Of a stretch of 64,000 bases of DNA, positions 1 to 11,100 are shown piece by piece (the stretch's first letter is position 1; each line of letters begins with the position of its first letter). Under the pieces are notes generated by a model. It saw nothing but the letters and a program-made list of their open reading frames with translations, did no database searches and was not told the DNA's origin. Origin of the DNA: Fratercula arctica (lineage: Eukaryota; Chordata; Aves; Charadriiformes; Alcidae). The position numbers were made by a program, and so were the translations under genes. The stretch covers positions 34,033,589 through 34,097,588 of the forward strand of contig CANTUZ010000011.1 in the NCBI GenBank assembly GCA_947846985.1. The letters run 5' to 3'.

Positions 1-1
1 A

Positions 2-172
2 GTGATCGCTGCCAGGCTCCTCTCAGAGGTAGTCTTGTTCCACCTGATCCCTGGGGTGAAGGCAAACTTCTTCAGAAAGGTGCCTGGCCTAGAGTGGGAC
101 CACGTCAACAAAAGGGTACAAGACTATGTGGCCAGGCTGTCCAAAGGGTTTGGGTGCTTTAAGTGCCTTTGA
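2..172 (+). CDS. C-terminal end of an unidentified gene (partial, 5' end outside window)
   Basis: An open frame enters from the left edge and runs 56 residues to TGA at 170-172. I do not recognise the protein. What is visible is a hydrophobic start (residues 1-18, rich in Leu, Val and Ile), a basic and aromatic middle containing FFRKVPGLEW, then a helix-like DHVNKRVQDYVARL and a cysteine-bearing tail, GFGCFKCL. Forty of the 56 codons end in G or C, well above the surrounding sequence, which is the main sign that it was or is coding. A possible poly(A) signal lies about 550 bases downstream. It could be the last exon of a gene upstream of GRIP2, a retrocopy, or a fragment of a mobile element. 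No splice acceptor can be checked because the window starts here. Confidence 0.4.
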   Translation: MIAARLLSEVVLFHLIPGVKANFFRKVPGLEWDHVNKRVQDYVARLSKGFGCFKCL

Positions 173-721
173 GACCGATGAACCTCAGTAGCCTTTCTGA
201 AGTGTCTTATCAGGATTTGGGAGCTGGTGCTCTGGACATCGTGGGACAAAGCTCATGGGAAGCCAGTGCGGTCTCCCAGGGAAGGAGATGGAAGAGCTGC
301 AGGTGGTGGTGGTGGAGGCCAGGGATGGGAATCTCCCCCTTGCCTGCTCTGAAGGAGACACCTGTACCTCATGGCAGCAGAAAAGCAGCTGCCAAAAGGC
401 CCTCTGTGTCCCATCAGCGGGGTTGTTTTCACATGGCTTTTATGCATTTTGTGATGACGGTTTGGTTTGTGAAATTTATTGTCCTGCAGGGTTGTCTCCT
501 CTGTTTATATCCCATGGGTGTCATTGTACAGCAGTAAATCATTGCAAAGCTGATAGTTTAGTTTCCAGCAGTAAATTCAGATGCTGGAAAAAGGCATTTG
601 TGTGTTCCCATGCCTCTCTTATTTGAATGTGGCTGTTCATAGGCCTCAGTGTAACCCCCAGTGCAAAGATGTTGTTTGGTAAAAGCGGTGATAATGAAAA
701 TAATGTCTGGAGAAACCTCGA

Positions 722-727
722 AATAAA
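722..727 (+). terminator. Possible polyadenylation signal AATAAA
   Basis: A canonical AATAAA hexamer sits about 550 bases past the stop codon of the partial frame at the window start, followed within 20 bases by a GT/T-rich stretch (ggttttatgtggg). The position suits the end of a 3' UTR spanning roughly 173-745. Hexamers like this are common by chance in AT-rich vertebrate DNA, so the call depends on the upstream frame being real. Confidence 0.25.
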
Positions 728-745
728 TGCTTGCCGGTTTTATGT

Positions 746-3700
746 GGGAACGCAGGAGGTGAAGTGATCTTGACAAGGCTGTACATCAGGGAAGGAGGAG
801 AGACAGGAAAGGGAAAAAGACTCTTTTGGCAGAGCATCAGTACCAGGCTGGGTGTACGTGTGCTGCGCTGTTTGGTGCTGGTCGTGGGACTGTGCTGGAG
901 CGCTGCCACCAGCAGTCGAGCAGCTGAGGTTTAAACTGCTGCAGGGTCCTGGGACAATGCTGGGAGCGGGCACCAAGGCGTGTTCTGCTAACGGGGACAG
1001 TATTGTTGCTGGTGGAAAGAGGAAATCCTAAGAGCAGGAGTTAACGTGTGGCTCTGAAGAAGTCAGTGTTACGGCATCGAGGTATATATACTTGTAGATA
1101 AAGGCAAAGGATCCTGAGAAAAGGCACAGGCTGGAGACCCTAATAATCTTCTCCATGCCTGTGCCCAGCGGTAGTGAGCGTACTGCAAATGAAACAGTTA
1201 TGCTCATATCACAAGATATAAACCAGTCTACTGAGCTAGAAAGAGTTGCCCTTTTTCAACCTTTCGAAGTGATTTCCCTCATGGTGACCAGCAGGAGGAG
1301 AAAGCTGTATTTCCTAAGGGGAGCCTGGTGCCCTTTCAAAGCCCCAGCGTCTCCACTCTCCCTCTTTGCTAATGGGGTCACAAAGCTCCATTATTTATAG
1401 CTCCTCCTGGGCACTCCACTTGCACGTCCTGCAGTGGCTGTGAAAAGGGGATTGTTGGTGTACATTGGAGATTCAAAGGTGACTAAAAGCTGACGAATGG
1501 TTATGGGATCTCTAACTTCCAGCAAAGACAATTGTACAGAAAAAGCTTTTGATCAAACAGAATCAATCCATTGTAACCAAACATGAATTTTGCTGTGAAA
1601 ATGGTCTGTTTCAACATTTTCAGCAATTAAAACCTTCTTCATCTGGACTGTTTGGTGCTAGAAATTAATTAGCTGATAATATCCTCTTTAGAATAAAGAC
1701 AAATGTTTTCATGTCTTTGCTGAAGGCTAATACTTGCAATAAGAAAAAGAAAAGTAGATGAGTTCCTTAAACCTCTGTAATCTTGCCCTGATCAATATAC
1801 TGCCTTACTGTTAAACTTTCCATGAATTTCTGCGCCCCTCTTTCTCATCTTTCATATAATGCCAAGTGCTAGAGAGTGGCTAAATGAGAGCTGCAGCTTT
1901 CAGAGGATTGGAATGATCAGGTTCGGTCCAGTCCTTCCACCTTGGGGTCACCTGTAACAAACGCTGTGGAAGTGGATAGGAGTGAAAATGTGTAATGGGT
2001 CAGGTGGCCTTTTTCTTCAAGGGCACGTACGTGAATGCTCCTGTGGTTAGAGGTGGCATCTACACTTCACTTGCTTACCAGATGGTTGTAGAAGCTGGGT
2101 AGTTCAGACCTTTTTGCAGCTGGATCTTGAATTAGTCTGTGGATGAGACAAACACAGGTGAGCCTGGAGGCCAACTGCTTGATTTCCTAGGGAAGCAGAG
2201 ACACGTGCTGAATTAACTTCTCAAAATACTCTGCAGCATTTGCTTTGAAAGATTTTTTGGAGTTGAGTAATAAAAATAAGTAAGTAAAGCCAGGCAGCGT
2301 AGAAGTTTTGGAAAACTCCAGGCCCCGTCTTTCCTCGGATGATCTGAAGCCCCACCAGTAGGTTGCATCAACACTGACTTTGGAGCAAAGTGTTTTCCTG
2401 CTCGTTCAGCTGATGATGGGACCAATCCGTTAATAAGGAAATGCAAATAGATAGTGAGCGTTTTAGGCTCCCTGACTATAAAATGCAACTTTGATATTGT
2501 TTTTAGAAATCAGCATCAAATCAAGCATAGACTGCACTGTAGTCTTTTTGAAGGGCTGAGTTTGGCATTTGCTAGTTAGAGAAATGACCGTGGCAATTCC
2601 GGAATGAGGGAGATGTAGGATATTTGGGGTCGGAAAGTACTTCAGAAATAGGGGTAACAAACGAGATCTGAAGAGAGTAGACGTGGGAGTTGGAGTTCTC
2701 AAAGTCTCCCTTGGATGGCAAAAGTAATATCTCCCTTAGCGGGAAGTATTAAATTGATGGTAAGTGCTTTTCAAAAAACCACCTGTCAGTGAGATTTCAT
2801 CCATTTTTAATTATGCCATTATGATGATAATTACTATGATTTAGGCATTTCCACACAAGTCTCCAGTTAATTATGGGGGCAGTTAGCTCTTGTAAGAGTG
2901 AACGTTGGGTCACCTCTGCGATGGCGCAGCTCTGGGTCTGATAACCATAGGGGGTGGCAGATCTGCACCTCCCGTCAAACGGGGTGAGAAAATCAGGCCT
3001 TGTGTGAATGGAAAAATGCTTAAAGTAGGAAAAATTAATGATGAGTTTTCAGATGGATGTTTGCATTTGATTAGGACTGGGCTCAGCTCCCTACTCTGCT
3101 GTTGGCTCCCAATCCAAAACTGGGCAAGCCACCGATGGGCAAGTTTTCTGCCAGAGTAAACTGGTGTGGCTGTTCTGCAGACAAGAAAGCAGTGCCAGTT
3201 ATATGCGGCAGTGGATGTGGTCATTAGATTTGATGGTGGACAAGGATAATTTAGCTTGATGTCCTGTAAAAACACAGGCCAAAACCTTCATCTGTGTATC
3301 CCTAGTAACTTGGACAAGACCAAGGTAAACCTTCTGGTTGGTTCTCTGGAAGGCAGACATCTGGTTTTGATTTAAGGAGACCAGAACACGGATAACATGC
3401 GCTTTCCTGAAGTAGTTTGTTCTTGTGAGTGAAACACCTTTACTGCAATTATTTTGGGAAAGGGATCTTGCCTATAACAGTTTAAAATGGAGAGAATTGT
3501 ACTTCTCTTGGCCCGTTTGTTCTCTGTCTCCTCTACTGAACCCGCACTCAGTGTGATACGGGAACATTGGTACAATGCAGGCAAAATGAGCCCCCAGATG
3601 GCGTCTATATAACCAACCATAATATTGGTGTAGTCTGTTTAATGATAATAATAAATTTCAATGTCATGGGTCCTTAAGACCTCTTGAACACTTTGATTAT

Positions 3701-5800
3701 TGATGAATAATCATGTAACTTGGTACTTTCAATCTTTTGCTTAAAAAACGAAGTAGTTTTTTACTGGGTGCTAAATATCAGTAACGGAGAGTCTGCCAGC
3801 ACAAACATGCTACTTAAAAAGGTATGTTCATTTCCTAGCAGAAACAGTACTGATTCTGCATGATTATTTAAAATTTCCCAATATAACATGTCTGAAGTGG
3901 GGCTGTTTAATTTTAAAGCTAAGCCGCACGTTGCAGTGACTGCAGCTTTCCCATTATCCTTTTTGGGGCTGGGAAGAGTGATGGTGCTCTGTAAGTAACA
4001 GATAGGTTTGTGTATTATCTTTTAACTGTGCTCACAGTAGAAGACTGCAGCTGGCACTTAAACTGGGTAACCAGAACCTGCTTAAAAGGGAAATGACTTC
4101 TGGCCTTTGGCATACTACCTCATCTCAGGCTGTTACTAGCTAATTGCTTCATTAGCACAACAGCAATGTAAAATACCGTGAGAAGACTGTTGGGAGTACG
4201 TACCTGAAGGTGTAGCGTGACCCCCGTCCAGGCTGGCATCTGCAGTCAGCGTTTGCAAGAGGCTTTCGTTCTTCTAAGCAAATTGGCAGTCAGAGTGAGC
4301 GGCAATACAGCACATGGAGATAAGACTATTTTAATTTCTTGCTTCAGGAGGCTCAGCTGTCTCCTTGGAAAGACTGGTACCTTGTCCATGGATTTGCAGA
4401 TTGAACAAACATACCGTACTGTTTAATTATTAAAGAACGGCTTTAGCATTTCCTGGCAAAATAGACTATGGTCTTAGGCTGAATCCCAGCAACAGTGTTC
4501 CACCTGCAAGACTATGCTTATTACCATGGGCAACAGGCAGTAACGCTTTGGTCACTACTCTTTGGGATAATACAGCTCTCATAACCCAATTTCCAAATGT
4601 ATGCAATGTTTTCTTGCAATTAAATAGCTGCCGTTATTTACTACTATTGCAGCAGCATTTCCAAGTAGGGACCTGGCTTCTCTTACGCTCTGTTGTGCAG
4701 AAGCAGGAAAAAAAGATGGGCTGATCACCAAGCACCTGAGCTTTTGGTTTGCTGTGGATGCTGATAAGACTGCAGCATCGCCACTGAAATACTACCAGGG
4801 AAAAATATAAGAATTCTTTTACACGTGAATTGTTGAGGTGTTCTTGTTAACTGATAAAGTAATGACAGTAGGAGGAGATGCCTAAGTAATACCTAGGGCT
4901 CAAGTTTAGAAGCTTAAAGAAGGAACATAGATGTGAATGTTTAAATTAGCCACCTTCTTAGCTTTGGGACGTAATCCAAATGCCCTTCACCCACTTGAAT
5001 TGCAGAAAAGTGCCCATAAAATCCTACACATGCAGCCTTCCTGCCAACCTGAGGTGTGAATTATGGAGAGGACAACTAGGAAGACATCATCAACACATAA
5101 CTTTCACCCCTAGCCTTTCACTTGTCTTTAAATCATCTTCCTTGAATTCCAGTCTCAGTCTACTCTAGATACAAACCATTAACATCTCACTGGCTTGGGT
5201 CGGAGGTGCAGTCCCAATGAGTGTTACTTTTGAAACTGGGAGCCTGGTGCTTACACACGGCCGCATCCACGGTCTCAGCAAATGTGATGGTGAGAACTGG
5301 GCATTCCTCCCAAGAGCCTCTTGCTGGTTTCTTGCAGCTGATGCTACAGAGGGTCGAGGGTCTGGAGAAGTTCTAATTCAGGGAAATAAAAGCATATAGC
5401 TGAAAATTAAACATGGCATTTCTTATGACATGGCCTTCTGTGAAGCTGGTGAGTTTGTAAAAGGTTGCAGAGGATGTTCAGAGCGTGTGTCAAGAGAAGT
5501 CACCTGTGGATGCGGAAACTAAGAAGGGCTTTCAAAATACTGAGGGTGAAGGTTAATGACTGAAGCCTGTTTGTCTACTTAGGCTGAACAGAGTTTCATG
5601 ACAGACTGTCACCTTCATAACTTATTGTCAGGGTAATTAAACCTAATAGTGCCACATCAAACTTGCCCCCCGATGTTGCTCCATTGGAGGCTGTGGCATT
5701 GCACAGGGGAAGGCTGTAGCCATGCTAATTAGGACCAGGCAATGTACTTATAAAGCATAATTTAGACCATTTCCTTTGGGGAATTGTCTACTAATCGAGC
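746..5800. other. Intergenic sequence without recognisable genes
   Basis: Mixed-composition, largely unique sequence. The short open frames here (all under about 125 codons) overlap one another on both strands, show no protein motif and have no splice or codon-use support. No transposon was recognised. Several AT-rich blocks (around 1650-1700, 3640-3720 and 5640-5790) resemble vertebrate conserved noncoding DNA in texture only. Confidence 0.5.
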
Positions 5801-5825
5801 ATGATTTCAATGAAACCCTTCATCG

Positions 5826-5980
5826 TTCACGCTGTCACCGGGATCATTTATTAAGGGTAATCGGTTAAAGCCGTACAGGTGTCAGCGTGGGCGGAGCGTC
5901 TTCCCTCAGACTTTTGCTGTTGACAGTGTCAACAGACGAGGGGAAACAAGCTCAGCCTAGCTTTGCCGAGCTGTCAATTT
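5826..5980. promoter_or_regulatory. Candidate regulatory block with clustered TGTCA/TGACA sites
   Basis: Five TGTCA or TGACA cores occur within about 145 bases: 5833-5837, 5880-5884, the two arms of a perfect palindrome at 5917-5935, and 5972-5976. This core is the half-site bound by TALE homeodomain proteins (MEIS, PREP, TGIF). The block lies about 5 kb upstream of GRIP2 exon 1a. The cores are read directly; a regulatory role is inferred. Confidence 0.3.
5917..5935. repeat. Perfect 19-bp odd palindrome (9-bp arms)
   Basis: CTGTTGACA and its exact reverse complement TGTCAACAG flank a single central G. It is a binding-site-type inverted repeat containing TTGACAG in one arm and TGTCAA in the other. 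It is too short to be a transposon terminus and has no matching partner that I found nearby. Confidence 0.7.
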
Positions 5981-8900
5981 GCCTCCCCGTCCCAAACTAA
6001 CAGCATTTGTTAGCAGCATATTTCATCTAACAGGCAGCAAGAGGCAATAAACTTGGAACCTGGGGTCTGTTCAGTCGTTTTGGGGAGGGGTGAGCACCGT
6101 CTGGCTACCCTGGTGCTGCTCCGCCTTACACAGAGGATGCCGGTATTTCTGCGGGAATTCATGCGTCGGGAGGAGAGCTTCATCGCTAACACACAGCATC
6201 CCATGAGCCTATGGGATATCCGAGTTTTATAGATCAGCTTATCCTGAGTTTGGTTCAAGGCATCACTGTATTGAATTTGTCGTTTCAGCATTGATCTGAA
6301 TTGCTTATCTAAGGCAGACTTTTTGTCTCCGAATGCTTTAATGCCACATTTGGCTGATGTTATTTGCTTCTGTGGCTCTCAAAGAGCTCCCAAACTCTTA
6401 GGGGGAGGTCTGTTGTCTGCTAATTGCAATGGTTTATCTTAACGTGCGCTATGGAATGAATATTTTTGAGAGAAATCTTCAGTCTGTCTGTTAAAATCTT
6501 GCCCGTGCTAAGCAGATTTTGTTGGATAACTCTGTCCAGTGAAAATATGACAAAAGTGCTGTAGTAAAAGATGGCAGGTTGTTTCATACCTTTTGTTACT
6601 GAAATCATTGCCATCGGAAGTTACTCAAATGCTGGTTATAGAGCAAAACCATCTGTAGTGAACTTTTGTTTATTTTGCTTTCTTTTTAAATGGCAGACAC
6701 GCACTGGGTAGCCATTTTAATGTAGTCTGATCTATAGTGATGATAAAAAGCCTGTTAGCCCAGTATCTAGTAATGTCTGTTTTTACCTTTTGCAGACAAT
6801 GTGCTAATACAAAATGAAAAGGGAAAAAAAAAAAAAAAAAGGCTGCCTTTCCATAGAAATCTGCAGTTTTATCCCCAGAACCTGTTTTATGGGTCTGCCC
6901 ACTGGCTGTACTTATAGTCATACAGAATTGAGGCATATATAAAGTAAGGTTGGAATATCCTTTAAACTAGTGAAGATGAAAATAATCTGAACAAATTCAT
7001 AAGGGCAATATTATCAGTATTTGTAACATTAATGCATTCAACCATAACTGTACCTGTTAGTAAGGAAATACTGCCATTTAAAATGAATTTTAGTACAGTG
7101 TGTAATTTTCAGGATATCTATTAGACACACGGGATTTTGCATTATTGTTTCTGAGGAAGGAAACAAACTGTATGGCAACTTCAAGGAAAAAAAGAACTAA
7201 TTTAATGCGAGCTCTGCTTTGAATAGTTTCTGCTCCTTTAATTTGGTTCTGCTACGTATTTTTAAATGTTTACATGAATAGAAGACTTTCTTCCTTACCA
7301 TTTCTCCGCAGTTTGCTATTATAGAAAAAGCGTAATCATTGCCAGACAGATAAACGCAGGAGTACGTACATATATTCTGAATACTGTATATTCATTAATC
7401 ACACAGCATTTTGCTTTATTTTTCTGATACTCAGTGTATATCTATTTTCATTATCCTCTTGCATTATTAGCAATGGGTTCTATGGTTTGGCAGAGCCGCT
7501 TCAAATACCAGACATGATAAATGGTAATAGATTTCCCATTATACAAATGCTTTTTTATCCTCTTAGTTTAATTGCTGCGTTTCTCACTCCTCCTATTGTG
7601 CACTCGTGATGACCAGTGTCCCCACAGTCATTTCCTTAGCTGAAATGAGGATTAGATTTATATGGGGGAGAGCTGAAAACACACTTGTTTCAGTATCAAA
7701 GAGAAACAGCTGTGTTTTGTTTGCAACTGGAATTTCCTCTGTGGTAAAACCAATTGTCTTGGGACATTCAGGCAATTCCTCTGGCTGCAGAAGTTCTCTG
7801 AGCCTCGCAGAGGAGGGTAAACTGGATCTCAATATTCAGCTTTATGTCTGAATGTGCTTAAAATCCTAGTGATGAACCTAGAGAGAAGAAGAAATGGCAC
7901 AGTTCCTCTAGTCTTAATGTGTAGACTGGTACTTCAGCATCGTGAATGCAGGCAAAATCTGGCGCAAAATGATATTTTGGTTGGCAAAACTATAAATTCC
8001 TCTGCTACAGCTCCGGCAAAATTCATCGGAGATCCATGTGCTCAGTAGCGGTGAGAGAAGAAAAAGCAACCTGGAGAGAGCAAGCAGCTGTGCGTGGGGA
8101 GCTGGGGATCAGCTCTTGGGCTGTCTCAGGAACTGAGCTTTCGGGGCTCTGTGGTCTGATCGACCCCCTCGGGCTCTGGCAGCGCTGGCAGAAGCAGGAG
8201 GAGACGCCCTGTTGCCTGGTCCCATCCCGCGGCCCCACGTGCATGTTTCTCACACAGTGCAAACACGGCCACGCTTTTCGTCTTCTGTACAAGGCTTTAA
8301 ATACATACATTACATCTGAATTTATCTATACTTAATATATATGTACACATCTCTCAATGCTTTCAACTCAATATTTTAAGGAAAACAAGATGGAGTTAAG
8401 AAGAAAATCTCTAGTGCTGCTATGTGAAGATTGATCTCTAAAGCACCAAAGGTTTATTGAGTTTTGAGCGTCTGTAATTGGAATTCTTGAATTTGTAATT
8501 CGGTGTTATCTCCTCTGGGATCGCCGTTTGTGCTGTGCTGCTGATGCTGCCACACGTTCAAAGCAGCTCTCTTTTAGCCCTTTCCTTGCTGGAAAGCTTT
8601 CTGGGTCAGTCTGTGTTAACGTTTTCATTTGGTTCCAAACTTACACCTTTAAGTTTGAATTTACCAAACTGTGCATCTGTCCTTCCAGCCTGAACAGTGG
8701 GAGGATGATGCCGGTAATTAAGTGCAAAGACTCAGTGACAGAGCAGTGCTGAGATCAGGCATCAGAGGTGAATTATTCCTTATCACGTCTCTCAGGCGCC
8801 TCCTGAAAAGATGCAGCGTGTTGCTGCCTGGAGCAGTTGGTCTGTGGAAACAATTAGCGACCTCTGAAGTCATCTGCGGGATCAGCAGAAAGACTGGCTG

Positions 8901-10860
8901 GAGAAGGTGCTCAGAGATTTTGTGTTAGCAAACTCCCAAATGCCCATCTATTGTGGGCAGCCTTTAGCCCTCAGATGTTGACTTGGTAATGGGGATTTCT
9001 TTAATAAATCGGGAGTTTCCCCATGAGTTCCTGGAAGGCACCTTTGAGCTCCCCCGGGAACATGGTGAGAAGCAGTTGAGAACTGCTGCTGCCATCGTCT
9101 GAATCCTCGCAGGGAGGGCAGAGCGTATGGGTATACGGTCACTGACAGGTGCGGCTCAGACCTAAAAAGTGCTGCCATGGAAGGGCAAAGTACATCCCGT
9201 TAGCACTGGTGCCTCTCTGGCCCAGGGAAGCAAACTGGGGACTACGCGGTCAGAGGATGGTTTGTGGAACCAGGGATACACAAACCACAGTCCTAATTTT
9301 TGTTGAACGCAGAGAAAACTACCTATGGAAGCTCTGAAAATTACTGTTTTGAGGCATTGTCAGGCCATGCAAGTCTGTGTTTACCCCGGCTTAAAAAATA
9401 CAAATGAATGTGACCAAGCTTTGTAAAGACTGAAGGGTAACCCCCCGCTGCTGTTCTCTCCCAGGCATTCCAAATTCCAGAAAATTATTCCTTTGGAAAT
9501 GTGATTTTTGGTGACAGCACGTGAGAAAAACGAGATTGATATCAGAACGGTAAGCTGAATAAAAGAACAGGTAGCGCTGTATCTTCTCAGCTCGCATCTC
9601 AAATGGCTATTCCTTGGGTAGATTTATTACACTGTGTATAATATTATTGTATATGTATTTCACCCTCATGTGCTGTGCATGTATTTGACAGGGGGTAACT
9701 TGAGGACTGTAAACTGTATCTTGTCACTGTGTAAGCCACAGGCTTTTGTTCTTTTCATGTCCCCTTAGTCACCAGCCCTGGCTGGACAAAGGGACGCCTT
9801 TCTTTTAGGTGCACCGCATCTACCCTGTTACACTGGCTTTGAGTCCTTGTACAGGTCCCTCAAACTCATTTTTATTCCACAAAGTAAGTCCTCTTGAGCA
9901 TCACTGGTCCCTCCAGGTGGGTGCTTTGGGTCTCACCAACACCCCAACCTGCACAGACCCTCCGGTAGTACGGCTGGAAAGAAATCGCCACTGTCTCCTC
10001 CTGCAGCTCAAGCACCTGGTGGGGGTTTGTATGGGGCTGACTTCTTGTGGGGACCCAGAGCAGTCTTGCCAAGAGTGAGGTATTCGTTTTGCCTTCCCCT
10101 AAATTCCCTGGTAATTCTGCCCAAAATAAGCCTGGTGGTTTTTATTATTCAACAACCCCTGCTGAGAACCAGCTGTGTCCTGGGATGCTGCCTGGGGCTG
10201 CCCGCTCTCCTGTGCTATATGCAACAGCTTATGAAAACAAAAGCTCTCCAGCAGTTTTGAATGTGCAGCCCTGAACTGCCCCAAGGCTGCTCCGTCCCCA
10301 GCACAAATCTCCAGGATGATCCATCATCCCACTTCTGCAAGCAGGAGGTGGGACTCGGGATGCATCACGTGTGTTGTTTGGGGAGCTGATGTTCAACAGG
10401 TGGCTTGTGCGTCCCTGGGATGGTGGCTTCGCTCTCAGGTCGGTGGGGTGTTGTTGATGGTTTCTGCAGACACAAAAGGTTTTTGCAGAGAGAAGTTTCT
10501 TGAGCAGGACTTAACGCTGCCAGGGCTGTTGCCAGCACGTAGCCCACGGCACATGCACTGGTGCTGGGTTTTTGGTGAACCGCTGCCATAAAATCAAGGA
10601 CTTTTATCTCCTTTGCTTTGGTAAGCTCTGCATTAGCTTTCTGGTGAAGTGCAAGCATGCACCCATATGGGCTAAGGAATAATGTTGCTTTGCAAATTAA
10701 CATGTTAATGTAGTAATTCCCAGCCCTTAACAGCAGGAGACTGGCGATAGGTTTATAAACATCAATGAGTGATTTTATTCATCTGGACGAAATAAGACAA
10801 ACTAGCCCCACACTGAAAGTATCGTTGGGAAGGGTCTGTGCCTCCTCAAGCTCTGTCTTT
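5981..10860. other. Intergenic/upstream flank of GRIP2, no genes seen
   Basis: Unique sequence with AT-rich stretches (6900-7560, 8300-8480) and a poly(A) run near 6823-6840. Open frames on both strands are short, overlapping and motif-free. No transposon or RNA gene was recognised. Distal promoter or enhancer elements for the downstream exon may lie here, but none can be defined by eye beyond the palindrome block. Confidence 0.5.
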
Positions 10861-10862
10861 GC

Positions 10863-11045
10863 CATCCTCCCCCCTAACCCCCTTCCCTCTCACTCCCTCT
10901 GTCACTACATAAAGCACAACTCCGTCTCACAGTAATCATAAATTAATTTTGAGCCGGCAGCCCCTCGCAGAGCCAGGCAGAGGTGCGGAGGGAGAAGCGG
11001 CACAGAGCCATGTGAGCGGAGCGCTGGAGGCTGCGGTCGGGGAAG
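10863..11045 (+). promoter_or_regulatory. GRIP2: Putative promoter and 5' UTR of GRIP2 exon 1a
   Basis: A pyrimidine-rich stretch (10863-10903) is followed by two TATA-like motifs, ACATAAAG at 10907-10914 and CATAAATTAA at 10938-10947, then a GC-rich leader from about 10952 up to the start codon at 11046. The transcription start would fall around 10935-10975 if either TATA-like motif works. The leader carries a start-stop upstream ORF at 11010. The assignment rests on position relative to the exon 1a coding start; no start site is directly visible. Confidence 0.4.
11010..11015 (+). promoter_or_regulatory. Minimal start-stop upstream ORF (ATG-TGA)
   Basis: ATG at 11010 is immediately followed by TGA, in the fair context GCCATGT, 36 bases before and in frame with the exon 1a start. 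The TGA is also the in-frame stop that makes ATG 11046 the first possible start of this frame in the leader. Start-stop elements are known to hold ribosomes and reduce downstream initiation, so this one could damp translation of the exon 1a isoform if the leader begins upstream of it. Confidence 0.45.
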
Positions 11046-11100
11046 ATGTTTGCTGTTTCGCTCAAGTGCAGGCTCGGGGTGGTGAGACGGAGGAATAAAG
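11046..11100 (+). CDS. GRIP2: GRIP2 alternative first coding exon 1a
   Basis: This exon encodes MFAVSLKCRLGVVRRRNK plus the first base of the next codon, then reaches the donor GTACGG at 11101. GRIP2 is a scaffold with several PDZ domains that binds AMPA-receptor GluA2/3 tails, ephrins and other partners at synapses. From memory, GRIP2 of other vertebrates begins almost identically (M.AVSLKWRLGVVRRR.K followed by Asp), and GRIP1 starts with the related MIAVSFKCR. The phase-1 end with a G fits a following Asp codon. The start is chosen because an in-frame TGA lies 33 bases upstream at 11013 and the ATG has a purine at -3. The next exon is not in the window, so the first intron exceeds 52 kb. 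Cys8 replaces the Trp I recall for mammals but matches the Cys in GRIP1. Confidence in the family is good; GRIP2 rather than GRIP1 rests on the LGVVRRR segment. Confidence 0.75.
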
